DNA from: Rhizobium sp. BG4
Lineage (GTDB): Bacteria; Pseudomonadota; Alphaproteobacteria; Rhizobiales; Rhizobiaceae
Direction: 5' to 3'
NCBI RefSeq assembly: GCF_016864575.1
Contig: NZ_CP044126.1
Coordinates: forward strand, 310,001 to 374,000
DNA: 64,000 nucleotides
Shown here: piece by piece, positions 54,871 through 64,000 of the stretch
Layout: every line of letters starts with the position of its first letter
Position numbering within the stretch: the stretch's first letter is position 1
Position numbers and translations under genes: made by a program
The notes under the pieces: model-generated
Told to the model about the DNA's origin: nothing
The model's input: only the letters and a program-made list of their open reading frames with translations
The model's database searches: none

Positions 54871-55544
54871 TGCGTCGCCTCCGGAAAAACCTCGGGGCCG
54901 AGATCGACAATCGTCGCGATGTGATGCTGCATTGCCTTGGTGGCGCGAAGCGCATCGCCGCTTTCGATGCAGTCGATGATGCTGCGATGGCGCCCTGCCG
55001 TTGCCTCAAGGTCCCGGGCTGCCGGGCTGCGGGATATCTTGAAGCGGTGATTGTGAACGAGGCAGCGATGCAAGATCGGGTCGAGGGCCGGAAGGTTTGC
55101 ATCTTCGAAAATACGGCGATGGAAATCTCTGTCGAAGGCGGCAAGCTCCAGTTCATCACCGGCTTTTGCGGCCGACATCATCTTGTCGAACAGCTCGTTC
55201 AGATCCCGGATCAAAGTCCGGCTCGGCGCCCGCATCACGCGCGCCATGCCGTTTCCTTCGATCTGCTGGCGAAGGCGAAACATTTCGATCGCCTCGTCTT
55301 CGGTGCATTCCGAGACCTGCGTACCCCGCCGCCCCTTTCGCAACACGAGACCTTCTTCCTGAAGCTGCAGCAGCGCTTCGCGAACGGTGCCCTGGCTGCA
55401 TTGGAAGTGCGCGGCCAGATCCAGTTCGGTGAGCCCTGTGCCGGGCTCCAGCACGCCGAGCATGATGTCGCGCTTCAGAGCATCGAAGGCCGCCCCCGCC
55501 TTTGCGGGCCTGCTCGCTGTCTGCCTGGGAGGAAAATATGCCAT
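54867..55544 (-). CDS. GntR-family regulator (FCD subgroup)
   Basis: A 225-aa regulator from the ATG at 55544. N-terminal winged helix (LTELDLAAHFQCSQGTVREA, then LLQLQEEGLVLRKGRRGTQV) and an all-helical FCD effector domain (about 90-215). A longer start at 55583 would lie inside the palindromic site 55582-55605, so the shorter one is preferred. First gene of the operon and divergent from the ATPase; it probably represses both through that site. Confidence 0.85.
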   Translation of the reverse strand: MAYFPPRQTASRPAKAGAAFDALKRDIMLGVLEPGTGLTELDLAAHFQCSQGTVREALLQLQEEGLVLRKGRRGTQVSECTEDEAIEMFRLRQQIEGNGMARVMRAPSRTLIRDLNELFDKMMSAAKAGDELELAAFDRDFHRRIFEDANLPALDPILHRCLVHNHRFKISRSPAARDLEATAGRHRSIIDCIESGDALRATKAMQHHIATIVDLGPEVFPEATQ

Positions 55545-55581
55545 GTGCCGGTCCGAACGGTTGCCAATCCAATCAAGTATC

Positions 55582-55605
55582 ATTATCGATATTGATCTCG
55601 ATAAT
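55582..55605. promoter_or_regulatory. Probable GntR operator
   Basis: Perfect 8-bp arms ATTATCGA and TCGATAAT separated by 8 bp, in the 98-bp gap between the divergent GntR and ATPase genes. AT-rich palindromes of this size are usual operators of FCD-type GntR proteins. No clear -35/-10 pair was identified. Confidence 0.55.
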
Positions 55606-55642
55606 GAGCGTCAAGTCAGAAATTTCGATCTGGGAGGAACAT

Positions 55643-56716
55643 GTGGCCGGAATCGAACTGAAAAGAATCCAGAAGTCGTACGGCTCGCTGAAGGTCATTC
55701 ACGACATCGACGTGGACATCAGAAGCGGAGAATTCCTTGTGCTGGTCGGGCCGTCCGGTTGCGGGAAATCCACGCTGCTGCGGATGATCGCCGGCCTCGA
55801 GGAGATATCCGGAGGCGACCTGATCATCGATGGCGCACGCGTGAACGAGCTGGCGCCGGCCGAGCGGAATATCGCCATGGTGTTCCAGGACTACGCGCTC
55901 TATCCGCATATGACGGTCCGCGAAAACATGTCCTTCGGCCTGAAAATGCGGGGCGAAAAGGACGATCAGATATCGGGTCGGGTGGGACAGGCAGCCGATG
56001 TGCTGAAGATCGCCGATTATCTCGAGCGGCGTCCTGGCCAGCTCTCCGGAGGGCAGCGCCAGCGCGTTGCCATGGGCCGGGCGATCGTCAGGGAGCCCGC
56101 CGCGTTTCTGTTCGACGAGCCGCTATCCAACCTCGACGCAGCGCTTCGTGTCGAAATGCGGCTCGAAATCGCAAAGCTGCACAACCGCATGAAAGCAACG
56201 ACCGTCTATGTCACGCATGACCAGGTCGAGGCGATGACACTGGCGGATCGCATCGTCGTCATGAACGGCGGGGTCGTCGAGCAGATCGGCAGGCCGCTCG
56301 ATCTCTATCACAAGCCCTCCAGCCTGTTCGTCGCCCGCTTCATCGGCAGCCCGACCATGAATACGATACCTGCGACGCTCACAGCCGACAGCGCCGGCAT
56401 CCAAATCCTCGGCCGGCATCTGCCGCTTCAGACTCCCATTGCGTCGGGCGCCTCGACCCGGGACATCGTGCTCGGCGTTCGGCCCGAAGATCTCACCCAA
56501 TGTTCCTCGGATGACGCTTGGTTCAGCGGCGAGCTTATGGTTGCCGAGCGACTGGGCAGCCAGACTTACGGCTACGTCGAAATTGGCCACTCGAAAATGT
56601 TGAGCGTCGAATTTCCGAGAAACAGCGACCTGACTGTCGGCGACACGATGCATTTCCGCTGCACAAGCGGGAACATTCATCTCTTCGATGCGAGCAGCGG
56701 CAGGAGATTGTCCTGA
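55643..56716 (+). CDS. Sugar ABC transporter ATPase (UgpC/MalK-type)
   Basis: A 357-aa ATPase from a GTG at 55643 with GGGAGGA just upstream (an ATG two bases before is in another frame). Walker [11 protein letters not shown]-loop [10 protein letters not shown], signature LSGGQRQR, Walker [14 protein letters not shown]-loop VTHDQ; the C-terminal TOBE/OB domain (about 240-355) makes it the normal length for the family. Powers the CUT1 permeases encoded divergently. Confidence 0.9.
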   Translation: MAGIELKRIQKSYGSLKVIHDIDVDIRSGEFLVLVGPSGCGKSTLLRMIAGLEEISGGDLIIDGARVNELAPAERNIAMVFQDYALYPHMTVRENMSFGLKMRGEKDDQISGRVGQAADVLKIADYLERRPGQLSGGQRQRVAMGRAIVREPAAFLFDEPLSNLDAALRVEMRLEIAKLHNRMKATTVYVTHDQVEAMTLADRIVVMNGGVVEQIGRPLDLYHKPSSLFVARFIGSPTMNTIPATLTADSAGIQILGRHLPLQTPIASGASTRDIVLGVRPEDLTQCSSDDAWFSGELMVAERLGSQTYGYVEIGHSKMLSVEFPRNSDLTVGDTMHFRCTSGNIHLFDASSGRRLS

Positions 56717-56841
56717 TCGGATGCGTGAAGGGATGGCAATCAACCCACGGCCGCAGAAAGGTCAACCAGGATCGCCGGAGGCAACTCGCTGGCCAAATGG
56801 TTGAAATTTGCGCCAGATGAACAGCCTCAACCACCCAGCCA

Positions 56842-57729
56842 CTAGCTGCCGCTATCTCGCGCCAAGACGAAATCGTGCTCGACATCCCAGAATTTGTCGG
56901 CGAATTCGAGAACCCTGGCCCTGCCGGCGTCCTCCTTCAGGCGAAATTCCGCCAGCAGGCTTTCTTTGACCCCGAACACCGCATCCGAGTGGATGTAGGG
57001 ATCGTCTGGATCGAAGATGTGGGTCGTCAGGGTTTCGAAGCCATCGGCCTTGATGATGTAGTGAAGATGTGCCGGGCGATAGGGATGGCGGCCGAGTTGA
57101 GCGAGCAGTTGCCCCACGGGTCCGTCATCCGGAATCGGGTAGAACTTCGGCTTCACGGCGCGGAACCAGTAATGACCGTCAGCGCCCGTGCGGAAGATGC
57201 CCCGGAGATTGAAATCCGGCTGGATGCCCTTCTGCTGGACGTCGTAGAAACCCTCGTCATTCGCCTGCCAGACGTCGATCACGGCATTCTCGATCGGCTT
57301 TCCATCCGTGTCGAGGATACGGCCGCTGATGACCATGTCCTCGCCCTTCTGATCGAGGCAGATATTGGCGCCCATCGGTAGTTCCGGTGCGTCAGCGACA
57401 TGGAAAGGCCCGAGCACAGTGCTTTCCGAAGCGCCTGAAGGCTTGCGGTTGTTGATGGCGTCCACAAGCATCGAAACGCCGAGCACGTCCGACAGCAGGA
57501 TGAACTCCTGGCGCCAGTCGGTGCAGGTGTGGCCAGTGCGGGTGAGGAACATGATCGCCTCCATCCACTCGTCCTGCGTCGGCTCCAGTTCCTTGACCGC
57601 CTCGTGAAGCTTGCGCGTCACGACCTCCATCACCTGCTTCAGCCGCTCGCTCTTGGCGTTGACGTTCCGGCTGGTGACGACCTCGACCGAGCTTGCCTCG
57701 GTGAAATATCCTCTTTCGTCGCTGCTCAT
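56842..57729 (-). CDS. Hydroxyquinol 1,2-dioxygenase-like intradiol dioxygenase
   Basis: A 295-aa protein from the ATG at 57729 (MSSDERGY). N-terminal dimerisation helices (about 20-100) precede the catalytic beta-sandwich. Iron ligands: Tyr in KPKFYPIPDDGP (about 195), Tyr and the two His in HPYRPAHLHYII (about 215-225). The length and N-terminal domain fit the catechol/hydroxyquinol dioxygenase family. It opens a (tri)hydroxylated ring to maleylacetate if hydroxyquinol is the substrate. Last gene of the operon, 7 bp after the hydroxylase. Confidence 0.85.
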   Translation of the reverse strand: MSSDERGYFTEASSVEVVTSRNVNAKSERLKQVMEVVTRKLHEAVKELEPTQDEWMEAIMFLTRTGHTCTDWRQEFILLSDVLGVSMLVDAINNRKPSGASESTVLGPFHVADAPELPMGANICLDQKGEDMVISGRILDTDGKPIENAVIDVWQANDEGFYDVQQKGIQPDFNLRGIFRTGADGHYWFRAVKPKFYPIPDDGPVGQLLAQLGRHPYRPAHLHYIIKADGFETLTTHIFDPDDPYIHSDAVFGVKESLLAEFRLKEDAGRARVLEFADKFWDVEHDFVLARDSGS

Positions 57730-57736
57730 TTCTACC

Positions 57737-59491
57737 TCACCGGTCCAGAACGGTCTTGAGAACGCGGCGCAATTCGCCTTCGGCATCGGGTACCGCCGCC
57801 TCGGCGCGCCACGCGACATGGTGATCGGGGCGAACCAGAAGCGCGCCGGCATCACGGATTTCCCGGGCCCGCGCCCAGTCGCCGGTCAGATCTTGCCAGA
57901 CCTGCCGCGGTCCGATCTTGTGTACGTTGATCTGGATACCGAATTCCTTGGCAACGGCCTTTGCCGCAGCCTGCCATCCGTCCCCGCCGATGCCGGTCAG
58001 GATGGTAAACACCCCATGCCCCGCCAGGTCGAGGCTCGATATCTTCTCGCCGTTCTGGCCGAACAGCCAGACATGCGGCAGGCGGGCGCCCGGCCAGGAT
58101 GTCGGCTGGAAATGAAGCTCGGCGTCCTTCTCGAATTTCGGTTCGGGCTGATCGTCTTTGACTACGGCATTCGAGGCATAGCGGTGGTTCATTTCGACGC
58201 CATGCGCATCAAATTCATAAACCTTGGAGGCGATCGCTTCGCGGATGGCGGCGCGCTGGCGCTCGGCGTCTTCGGTGTCGTTGCAGCGCGCATCCATATT
58301 CTGCTGCATCTTGACCGGGTCGACGGAATCCAGAAGGCCGAGAGATTTGAAGATCGGGCCGAATTCCTCGATCGACTTGTTAGCGCGCGTGACGATCTGC
58401 TTAGCGATCGGCGCGCGCTCGGCCTGATAGCTGTCGAGCAGCCCTGCTCCGGCCTGCCCCTTGAGCACCATCGCAAGCTTCCAGGCAAGGTTGAAACCGT
58501 CCTGGATCGAGGTGTTGGACCCGAGCCCGTTCGACGGCGGATGGCGGTGCACGGCATCGCCCATGCAAAAGACCCGCCCGTTCGACATCGTCGTCGCGTA
58601 CATGTTGTTGACCGTCCAGGTCGAGACCGATTTGATCTTGGGTGTCAGATCGGGAACGCCGACGAGTTCGCGCACCACCTTGGTTGCGAATGCGTCATCG
58701 ACCTGTGGCGCCGGCTGGTTGATGTCGTAGCCCCAGACGATCAGCCATTCATTCCAAGGGCGGACCATGCGCACGAGGCCCATGCCGATGCCGCCGACAT
58801 CGGCGCCCGGCTGCAGCACCCAGTAAAGAACCGATGGGCGATGCGCGACATAACGCGAAAGGTCGGCTTCGAAGAGGATGTTCATCGAACCGGCAACACC
58901 CATCTTGCCCTCGAAGGTCAAGCCAGCATGTTCCGCAACCTTGGAATTGCCGCCATCGGCGCCGATCAGAAACTTGGAACGGATCGTCAGTTCCTTGCCG
59001 GTCAGGCGGTCGAGGCAGGTGGTCGTGACGCCCTCCCCGTCCTGAACATGGCTCAGATATTCCGTCGACATGCGCGACTGGGCGCCGCGCGAGCATGCCG
59101 TCTTGAAGAGCAGCGGCTCCATATAGGTCTGCGGCAGGTCGTTCATGCGCCCCGGCGAGGTCAGGATGTGCTCGGCCTGCGACAGCGGGTGGTTGCCCCA
59201 GCTCTGCATGCGGCCGATCTCCTCGCCCGCAACCGCCGTACAGAAGACGTTCTGGCCCATCAGCTCCTGCTCGGTCGCAAAGAGATAGGCCTCGTCCTCC
59301 ACGTCACGGCCGAGATCGCGCAGGACCTCCATTGTCCGCTGGTTGGTGATATGCGCGCGCGGCGTGGTCGCCAGCCAGCGATAGCGGTTGATGACCAGGG
59401 GCTCGACACCGTAGGTCGCAAGCAGAGCGGCCGTTGCAGAACCCGCAGGTCCGGTTCCGATGATCAAGACGTCGGTGGTTATATCAGCCAT
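57737..59491 (-). CDS. FAD-dependent phenol hydroxylase (TfdB/resorcinol-hydroxylase-like)
   Basis: A 584-aa flavoprotein monooxygenase. GxGxxG in DVLIIGTGPAGSATAALLA, the DG motif in LIGADGGNSKV (about 180), the FAD-ribityl GD motif in FCMGDAVHRHPPSNGLG (about 310), and a C-terminal thioredoxin-like domain (about 450-584). Together with the dioxygenase it would turn a resorcinol- or dihydroxybenzoate-type phenol into hydroxyquinol and then open the ring. No maleylacetate reductase is visible in the window. GGGAGGG precedes the ATG. Confidence 0.83.
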   Translation of the reverse strand: MADITTDVLIIGTGPAGSATAALLATYGVEPLVINRYRWLATTPRAHITNQRTMEVLRDLGRDVEDEAYLFATEQELMGQNVFCTAVAGEEIGRMQSWGNHPLSQAEHILTSPGRMNDLPQTYMEPLLFKTACSRGAQSRMSTEYLSHVQDGEGVTTTCLDRLTGKELTIRSKFLIGADGGNSKVAEHAGLTFEGKMGVAGSMNILFEADLSRYVAHRPSVLYWVLQPGADVGGIGMGLVRMVRPWNEWLIVWGYDINQPAPQVDDAFATKVVRELVGVPDLTPKIKSVSTWTVNNMYATTMSNGRVFCMGDAVHRHPPSNGLGSNTSIQDGFNLAWKLAMVLKGQAGAGLLDSYQAERAPIAKQIVTRANKSIEEFGPIFKSLGLLDSVDPVKMQQNMDARCNDTEDAERQRAAIREAIASKVYEFDAHGVEMNHRYASNAVVKDDQPEPKFEKDAELHFQPTSWPGARLPHVWLFGQNGEKISSLDLAGHGVFTILTGIGGDGWQAAAKAVAKEFGIQINVHKIGPRQVWQDLTGDWARAREIRDAGALLVRPDHHVAWRAEAAVPDAEGELRRVLKTVLDR

Positions 59492-60598
59492 TCGGCCCTC
59501 CCATTGTGTCGAATGATGCAGGTCCGCCCTTCAGCAGGCGGCGGACCGGAAATAGCTCCCAGCCGGTACGCCGGGAAATAAGCCCCCAGAGCCCCTGGGG
59601 TGCGAAAAGCATGGTGACGATCGCCAGTGCTCCGAGCGCCAGCAGATACCAGGAGCCGTAGCTCGAGAAGGCATTCTGCAGCGCAAAGAAGACGAGAACG
59701 CCGAGAAGCGGCCCCTCGATCGTGCCGATGCCGCCGATCACGACGATGAAGACGACGTAGGCCGTCCAGTCGGTCAGCGAGAAGGCCGCGTCCGGGGATA
59801 TCCGTGCTTTCTGAAGATAGATCAGAGCGCCGACCATGCCTGTGACGAATGCGGTCAGCAGATAGATCGCCGACTTCAACCGGAGCGCATCGACGCCGAG
59901 TGCACGGGCAGCGGTTTCGTTGTCGCGGACCGCGGCAAGGCCAAGCCCGTGCTTGCTGCGCAACAGCTTGTAGATCAGCGTGATGGTGGCGACGGCGAGC
60001 GCCAGTGCCAGCCAATAGGCGAGCGCATCTGCGGCCGCGGCGGGCCGCATGCCGAACCAGTCGCCGAGGGCGGAAAGTCCCAGCATATCGCGTGTGGCAT
60101 CGCGCGGCAGCGAGGTGCCGGTTCCACCCCAAGCGCCTTCCACTGCGCAAGCAGCAACCGCCCGACTTCGGCAATCACCCAGGTGCCGATCGCGAAATAG
60201 GGGCCGTAGAGGCGGAAGGAGAAGAAGGCAGTCGGAATGGCAACCAGTGCTGCCAGCAGGCCGGCAAGCGGGATGGCGATCAGGGGATCGACGCCCGCCA
60301 GGATGACCAGACCGAACAGGGCGTAGGCGCCGCATCCGACGAAGAGCTGTTGCCCGACCGAAATGAGACCCGCATAGCCGGCCAGCAAATTCCAGCTCTG
60401 CGCCAGCGTCAGCATCGTCAGGATGAAGAAGAGGTCCTGGACAACACCGCGCGATACGGCAAAAGGCGCAGCCGCCATCAGCACGACCACGGCGATGGCT
60501 GCGATGGAAAAGAGGCCAGACAGCTTCGTCCGCGTCTCGATCCTCCATGCGCCCTTTGCGTTGATGTCATCTGTCATCGTGTTGAAACCTGTCGTCAT
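59484..60598 (-). CDS. livM: Branched-chain amino acid-type ABC permease LivM (frameshifted in this sequence)
   Basis: Predicted 371 aa if one base is restored. The N-terminal half (from the ATG at 60598, GAGG upstream) includes GYAGLISVGQQLFVGCGAYA, the typical LivM motif. The break is at the CCCC run 60127-60130; one more G gives ...QWKALGGGTGTSLPRD. The C-terminal half has KHGLGLAAVRDNETAARALG, the EAA-like loop. It pairs with LivH. Context suggests an aromatic acid rather than an amino acid as substrate. Confidence 0.83.
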
Positions 60599-60606
60599 GA
60601 CGCGCC

Positions 60607-61470
60607 TCAATCCACTGCTCTCGGGAAAAGGCCGCGTGGCCGGAAGAGAAGCACGAGAAGGAAGGCGATATGCCCGGAAAGGATCTGCCATTCGGGATTG
60701 ATCGAAGCGCCGACCGTCTGCGCCACGCCGAGGATGACGCCGCCCGCCAGCGTTCCCCAGAGCGATCCGAGGCCGCCGATGATCACCGCTTCGAAGGCGT
60801 AGATGAGCCGGGACGGGCCGGAGGTCGGGTCGAAATTGGCGCGCGTCCCGAGATAGAGCGCAGCGACGGTGACGATCATCATCGCGAGACCTGTGGCGAT
60901 CGAGAAGATCGAGTTCGGCCGGATCCCCATCAAGCGGGCGGTGACGACGTCATCGGAGGTCGCCCGGAAGGCGCGTCCGAGAGCCGTGCGGTAGATCAGC
61001 TGATTGAGCGCCACGATGACGGCGACGGCCGACGCGAAGGTCAGCAGCGGCATGAGGCCGGCGTTTATTCCGGCAAGCTGGATCGACGCGGTTTCGAGCG
61101 CGCCTGTCGAAACACGCTTGCTGTCGGCAGTGAATGTTTCCAAAAGCCCGTTCTGGATAACGATCGAGAGACCGAAAGTGACGAGCAGCGGCGGCAGGAT
61201 ATCCTTGCCCAGCGTACGGTTCAGCAGATGATATTGCAGCAGCCAGCCGAGCCCGAACATCAGCGGAGCAGCAATGACCGCCGCCACGAACGGATCGAGC
61301 CCCAGCGTCGAGACGATCAGCAGGATCAGAAAGGCGGCCAGCACGATCAGATCGCCATGGGCGAGATTGACGAGGCGCATGATTCCGAAGACCAGGCTGA
61401 GGCCGGCGGCAAACAGCGCGTAAAGGCCGCCGAGCAGCACGCCTTGCAGGAGCGTATCAAGCCAGTTCAT
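60607..61470 (-). CDS. livH: Branched-chain amino acid-type ABC permease LivH
   Basis: A 287-aa permease. LVFGIMRLVNLAHGDLIVLA is the LivH hallmark near residue 28; FRATSDDVVTARLMGIRPN near 185 is the ATPase-docking loop; VIIGGLGSLWGTLAGGVILG follows. GGAG before the ATG at 61470 supports that start, overlapping livF by 14 bp. Confidence 0.88.
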   Translation of the reverse strand: MNWLDTLLQGVLLGGLYALFAAGLSLVFGIMRLVNLAHGDLIVLAAFLILLIVSTLGLDPFVAAVIAAPLMFGLGWLLQYHLLNRTLGKDILPPLLVTFGLSIVIQNGLLETFTADSKRVSTGALETASIQLAGINAGLMPLLTFASAVAVIVALNQLIYRTALGRAFRATSDDVVTARLMGIRPNSIFSIATGLAMMIVTVAALYLGTRANFDPTSGPSRLIYAFEAVIIGGLGSLWGTLAGGVILGVAQTVGASINPEWQILSGHIAFLLVLLFRPRGLFPRAVD

Positions 61471-62178
61471 GGATACCAGCTCCAAAATAGGCGGCGTGGA
61501 TAGCGGCCCGGTCGAGTTCCGCGGGGTGTCCGGTGAGAGTGATGCGGCCCTCCATCATGCAGTAGACACGGTCGGCGACCTTCAGCGCCTGCGCGATATC
61601 CTGCTCGACGATGACGATCGCCGCGCCCGATGCGCGGATCTTCGAGAAGGCGCCGTAGATGTCCTTGATGACGACAGGCGCAAGACCGAGGCTGAGTTCG
61701 TCGCAAAGCAGCACTTCCGGATTTGACATCAAGGCACGGCCGATCGCCACCATCTGCTGCTGCCCACCGGAAAGCGCAGTTGCCGGATTACGCCTTCTCT
61801 CCTTCAGAATCGGGAAAAGCGCATAGATCGTTTCCAGCGACCAGTAGCCGGGCGCTCTTTTGCCATAGCTGCCGATCTGCAGATTTTCTTCAACGCTCAG
61901 GGATGGAAACAACTTGCGGCCCTCGGGCACCAAGGCGATCCCGCGGCGGACGACATCGGCGGCATCGAGTGCACCGATCGGCTCCCGCGATGATGGATCA
62001 TCGCCGGCGCATTGGAAATCACGCCTGCAATCGAGCGCATCAAAGTCGATTTTCCGGCACCATTGGCGCCGATCACGGCAATGGTCTCGCCGGCCTGGAG
62101 TTCGAGATCGACACCGAAGATCGCCTGGAAATCGCCGTAGAAGGCCGTGAGCCCTCTGGTTTCAAGAAGGTTCGGCAT
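61457..62178 (-). CDS. livF: Branched-chain amino acid-type ABC ATPase LivF (frameshifted in this sequence)
   Basis: Predicted 240 aa if one base is restored. Part 1 (ATG at 62178, GGAGG upstream, overlapping the livG stop) has Walker A GANGAGKST. The break is at the CCC run 61984-61986; one added G gives HHRGEPIGALDAADVVRRGI. Part 2 has VPEGRKLFPSLSVEENL, signature LSGGQQQM and Walker B VLLCDELSLGL. The Walker B aspartate-glutamate pair is kept (DE). Confidence 0.83.
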
Positions 62179-62897
62179 CACACCTCCATTCCGAGATAGA
62201 TCTCACGCACTTCGCGGGATGCCATGATCGCATCGGGTTCACCGATGCCGATCACCCGGCCGAAATTGAGGACCAGCAGACGCTCGGCGACTGCCGTCAG
62301 CGCGTGCAGAACATGTTCGATCCAGATGATCGTCACGCCGCGGCCATGGACCCGCTTGATCGTTGCGACCAGCTGCTGGCACTCACCGTCGGTCAGGCCA
62401 CCGGCAATCTCGTCGAGCAATAGAAGCTTCGGCTTGGTGGCAAGCGCCCGGGCAAGCTCAAGACGTTTACGCTCCAGAAGCGTCAGAGACGCCGCAAGCG
62501 CGTTGGCTTTTCCGATCAAGCCTGTTTCCACGAGAATATCGGCGCAAAATGCCGCCACGTCGCCCTCGCTGGCGCGGGAGCCGAAGGCGCCGGCGACGAG
62601 CAGATTTTCATAGACGGTGAGCCTCTCGAAAGGCTGCGGGATCTGGAAGGTGCGGCCCATGCCCGCAAGGCAACGCTGCATGGGCGGAACGGTTGTCACA
62701 TCCTTTCCGTCAAAGACGATCGACCCTGAGGCGACCGGAAGGTTGCCGTTGATCAGGTTGAACAGCGTCGATTTCCCGGCGCCGTTCGGCCCGATGACGC
62801 CGAGCGCCTCGCCCTCTTTCACCGAGAATCCGATGTCTTCGGCAACGACGAGCGCGCCGAAGGACTTCGAGACACCTTTGAGTTCCAGTATGGACAT
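62178..62897 (-). CDS. livG: Branched-chain amino acid-type ABC ATPase LivG
   Basis: A 239-aa ATPase. Walker A GPNGAGKST, Q-loop RTFQIPQPF, signature region LTLLERKRLELARAL (non-canonical, as often in LivG), Walker B LLLLDEIAGGL, H-loop WIEHVLHAL. Second ATPase subunit of the importer. It follows the binding-protein gene by 52 bp. Confidence 0.9.
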   Translation of the reverse strand: MSILELKGVSKSFGALVVAEDIGFSVKEGEALGVIGPNGAGKSTLFNLINGNLPVASGSIVFDGKDVTTVPPMQRCLAGMGRTFQIPQPFERLTVYENLLVAGAFGSRASEGDVAAFCADILVETGLIGKANALAASLTLLERKRLELARALATKPKLLLLDEIAGGLTDGECQQLVATIKRVHGRGVTIIWIEHVLHALTAVAERLLVLNFGRVIGIGEPDAIMASREVREIYLGMEV

Positions 62898-62949
62898 GGA
62901 TCACCTCCACTCGCCCCATCCGGCAGATCCGCCAGGTGGGTCGAGCCAG

Positions 62950-64000
62950 TTACGCCAGCGCTTCGAGCTTGCCGCCGAGCGGCACGTTGGGCGAAAGGCT
63001 GTTCTCGACGACCACCAGCTCGTAGCCGCCACCGGATTTGAGACGCCACTGGCCGCCGACAAGCGGTGTCTTCGCGACGTTCTTCTGCGCAAAGGGCGGA
63101 AGCTTGTCGCTGCCCCAGGCGACTGGACCGACAATCGTATCAAGCTTGGTTTCGCCGATCGCCTTGGCAACGGCATCGCCGTCAGCGGTATCTTCAGCCC
63201 GCTTCATGACGTCGACTGCGAGCTCGAACAGCGCATGTGCAAAGCCGATCGGCTGCGTCCACGGCCGGCCGGTCGCCTTGGTAAAGGCGTCTGCAACGGC
63301 AGCAGCGCTATCGCCCGTCAGCGATGACTTGAAAGGATGGCTCGGCGTCCACCAGACTTCGGTCGACAGGTTGTGACCCGCGTCACCCAGCGCTTCCACG
63401 GTCTGCGGGAAAAGCAGCGCCTTGCCGATCGAGGCGATCTTCGGCTTGAGGCCCTGCTGCTTTGCCTGGTTCCAGAATGTCGTCAGATCCGGCGGGATCA
63501 TGACGCCGGTCAGAATATCGGTATTCGCCTGCTTGAAGGCGTTGATCTGCGCCGAGAAGTCGTCGGTCAGGTTCTGGTAGCGGCCGGTATCCGTCAGGCC
63601 GTAGCCCAGTTTTTCGAGAACCGGCGGGAAGCCGACAACCTTGTCACCCCAGGCGTTGCCGTCTCCATCATTGGGGAAGAGGCCGCCGATCTTCTTGTTT
63701 GTCTCGATCTGTCCCCACATGCCGGTAAAGACGGCAATGATATCCTCGAGGCCCCAGAAGAAGTGATAGGCATAGTCGAACGGCTTCCATGATGCCGGGT
63801 CGCCTGGATTGCCTTGCTGGCCGATGAACCACGGCTGCCAGGGCGCGACGGTCGAGATGCAGGGCATCTGCTCGCCTTCGCAGGTTGTCGAAACCGGGTT
63901 GGTGGTCTCCGGCGTCGACGAGACCAGCATCAGGTTGATCTCGTCGTTGACGATCAGCTCCTTGGCAACCTCGGCTGCACGGTTCGGGTTGGACTGGCTG
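62950..64000 (-). CDS. Liv-type ABC transporter substrate-binding protein (partial)
   Basis: At least 349 residues of a Peripla_BP_6-type binding protein; the gene runs off the right edge, so the start and signal peptide are missing. Visible parts include VSSTPETTNPVSTTCEGEQM and a long second lobe ending NVPLGGKLEALA. Aromatic residues are frequent. As first visible gene of the operon with a phenol hydroxylase and dioxygenase, it probably binds an aromatic acid (inference). Confidence 0.82.
   Translation of the reverse strand, partial: SQSNPNRAAEVAKELIVNDEINLMLVSSTPETTNPVSTTCEGEQMPCISTVAPWQPWFIGQQGNPGDPASWKPFDYAYHFFWGLEDIIAVFTGMWGQIETNKKIGGLFPNDGDGNAWGDKVVGFPPVLEKLGYGLTDTGRYQNLTDDFSAQINAFKQANTDILTGVMIPPDLTTFWNQAKQQGLKPKIASIGKALLFPQTVEALGDAGHNLSTEVWWTPSHPFKSSLTGDSAAAVADAFTKATGRPWTQPIGFAHALFELAVDVMKRAEDTADGDAVAKAIGETKLDTIVGPVAWGSDKLPPFAQKNVAKTPLVGGQWRLKSGGGYELVVVENSLSPNVPLGGKLEALA

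Overview
The window is high-GC alphaproteobacterial DNA, most likely from the Rhizobiaceae (Rhizobium). The evidence is the rhaRSTPQUK/rhaDI layout known from Rhizobium leguminosarum, a RIME-like palindromic intergenic element, many ABC uptake systems and tight ATGA gene overlaps. Replicon identity cannot be read directly. In R. leguminosarum the rha locus is on a large plasmid, but the dif-like sites here could equally mark a chromosome or chromid terminus.

Layout. (1) 1-11.1 kb: L-rhamnose catabolism. The minus-strand operon rhaR-S-T-P-Q-U-K is divergent from rhaD-rhaI, with a symmetric operator/promoter between them. (2) 11.2-24.2 kb: a type I secretion locus on the minus strand: TolC-like lipoprotein, a ~1950-aa Bap-type repeat adhesin, an ABC exporter, an HlyD-type adaptor and an unrecognised, possibly toroidal enzyme. 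(3) 24.4-32.2 kb: ordinary genes: NmrA-like protein with a divergent AraC regulator, Prc protease, M20 and M24 hydrolases, ureidoglycine aminohydrolase. (4) 32.26-38.55 kb: a complete integrated single-stranded DNA phage (Microviridae) of about 6.27 kb. It is bounded by 23-bp dif-like repeats, has no integrase, and encodes Rep, major capsid and pilot proteins, an M15 peptidase, a holin-like protein, a small basic protein and a gene overlapping rep. (5) 38.7-40.8 kb: amino-acid binding protein and FAD oxidoreductase. (6) 40.9-48.7 kb: an envelope-related cluster around a two-component system, with five copies of one 17-bp palindromic motif in front of several of its genes. (7) 48.9-56.7 kb: a sugar/polyol ABC uptake and oxidation operon with a GntR regulator and a divergent ATPase. 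(8) 56.8-64 kb: a Liv-type ABC transporter in operon with a flavin phenol hydroxylase and a hydroxyquinol-type ring-cleavage dioxygenase, running off the right edge.

Data quality. Six unrelated genes (adhesin, phage VP2, a COG4280-like membrane protein, an alpha/beta hydrolase, LivM, LivF) are each broken by exactly one missing base in or beside a short G or C run. Adding one base restores every gene to a whole number of codons. Systematic homopolymer undercalling is the simplest explanation, so I annotate these as single genes with a frameshift rather than as pseudogenes.

The most interesting material is the dif-integrated microvirus prophage with its apparent endolysin/holin pair and overlapping gene. 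Next are the palindrome-linked envelope regulon and the unidentified enzyme in the adhesin secretion operon.
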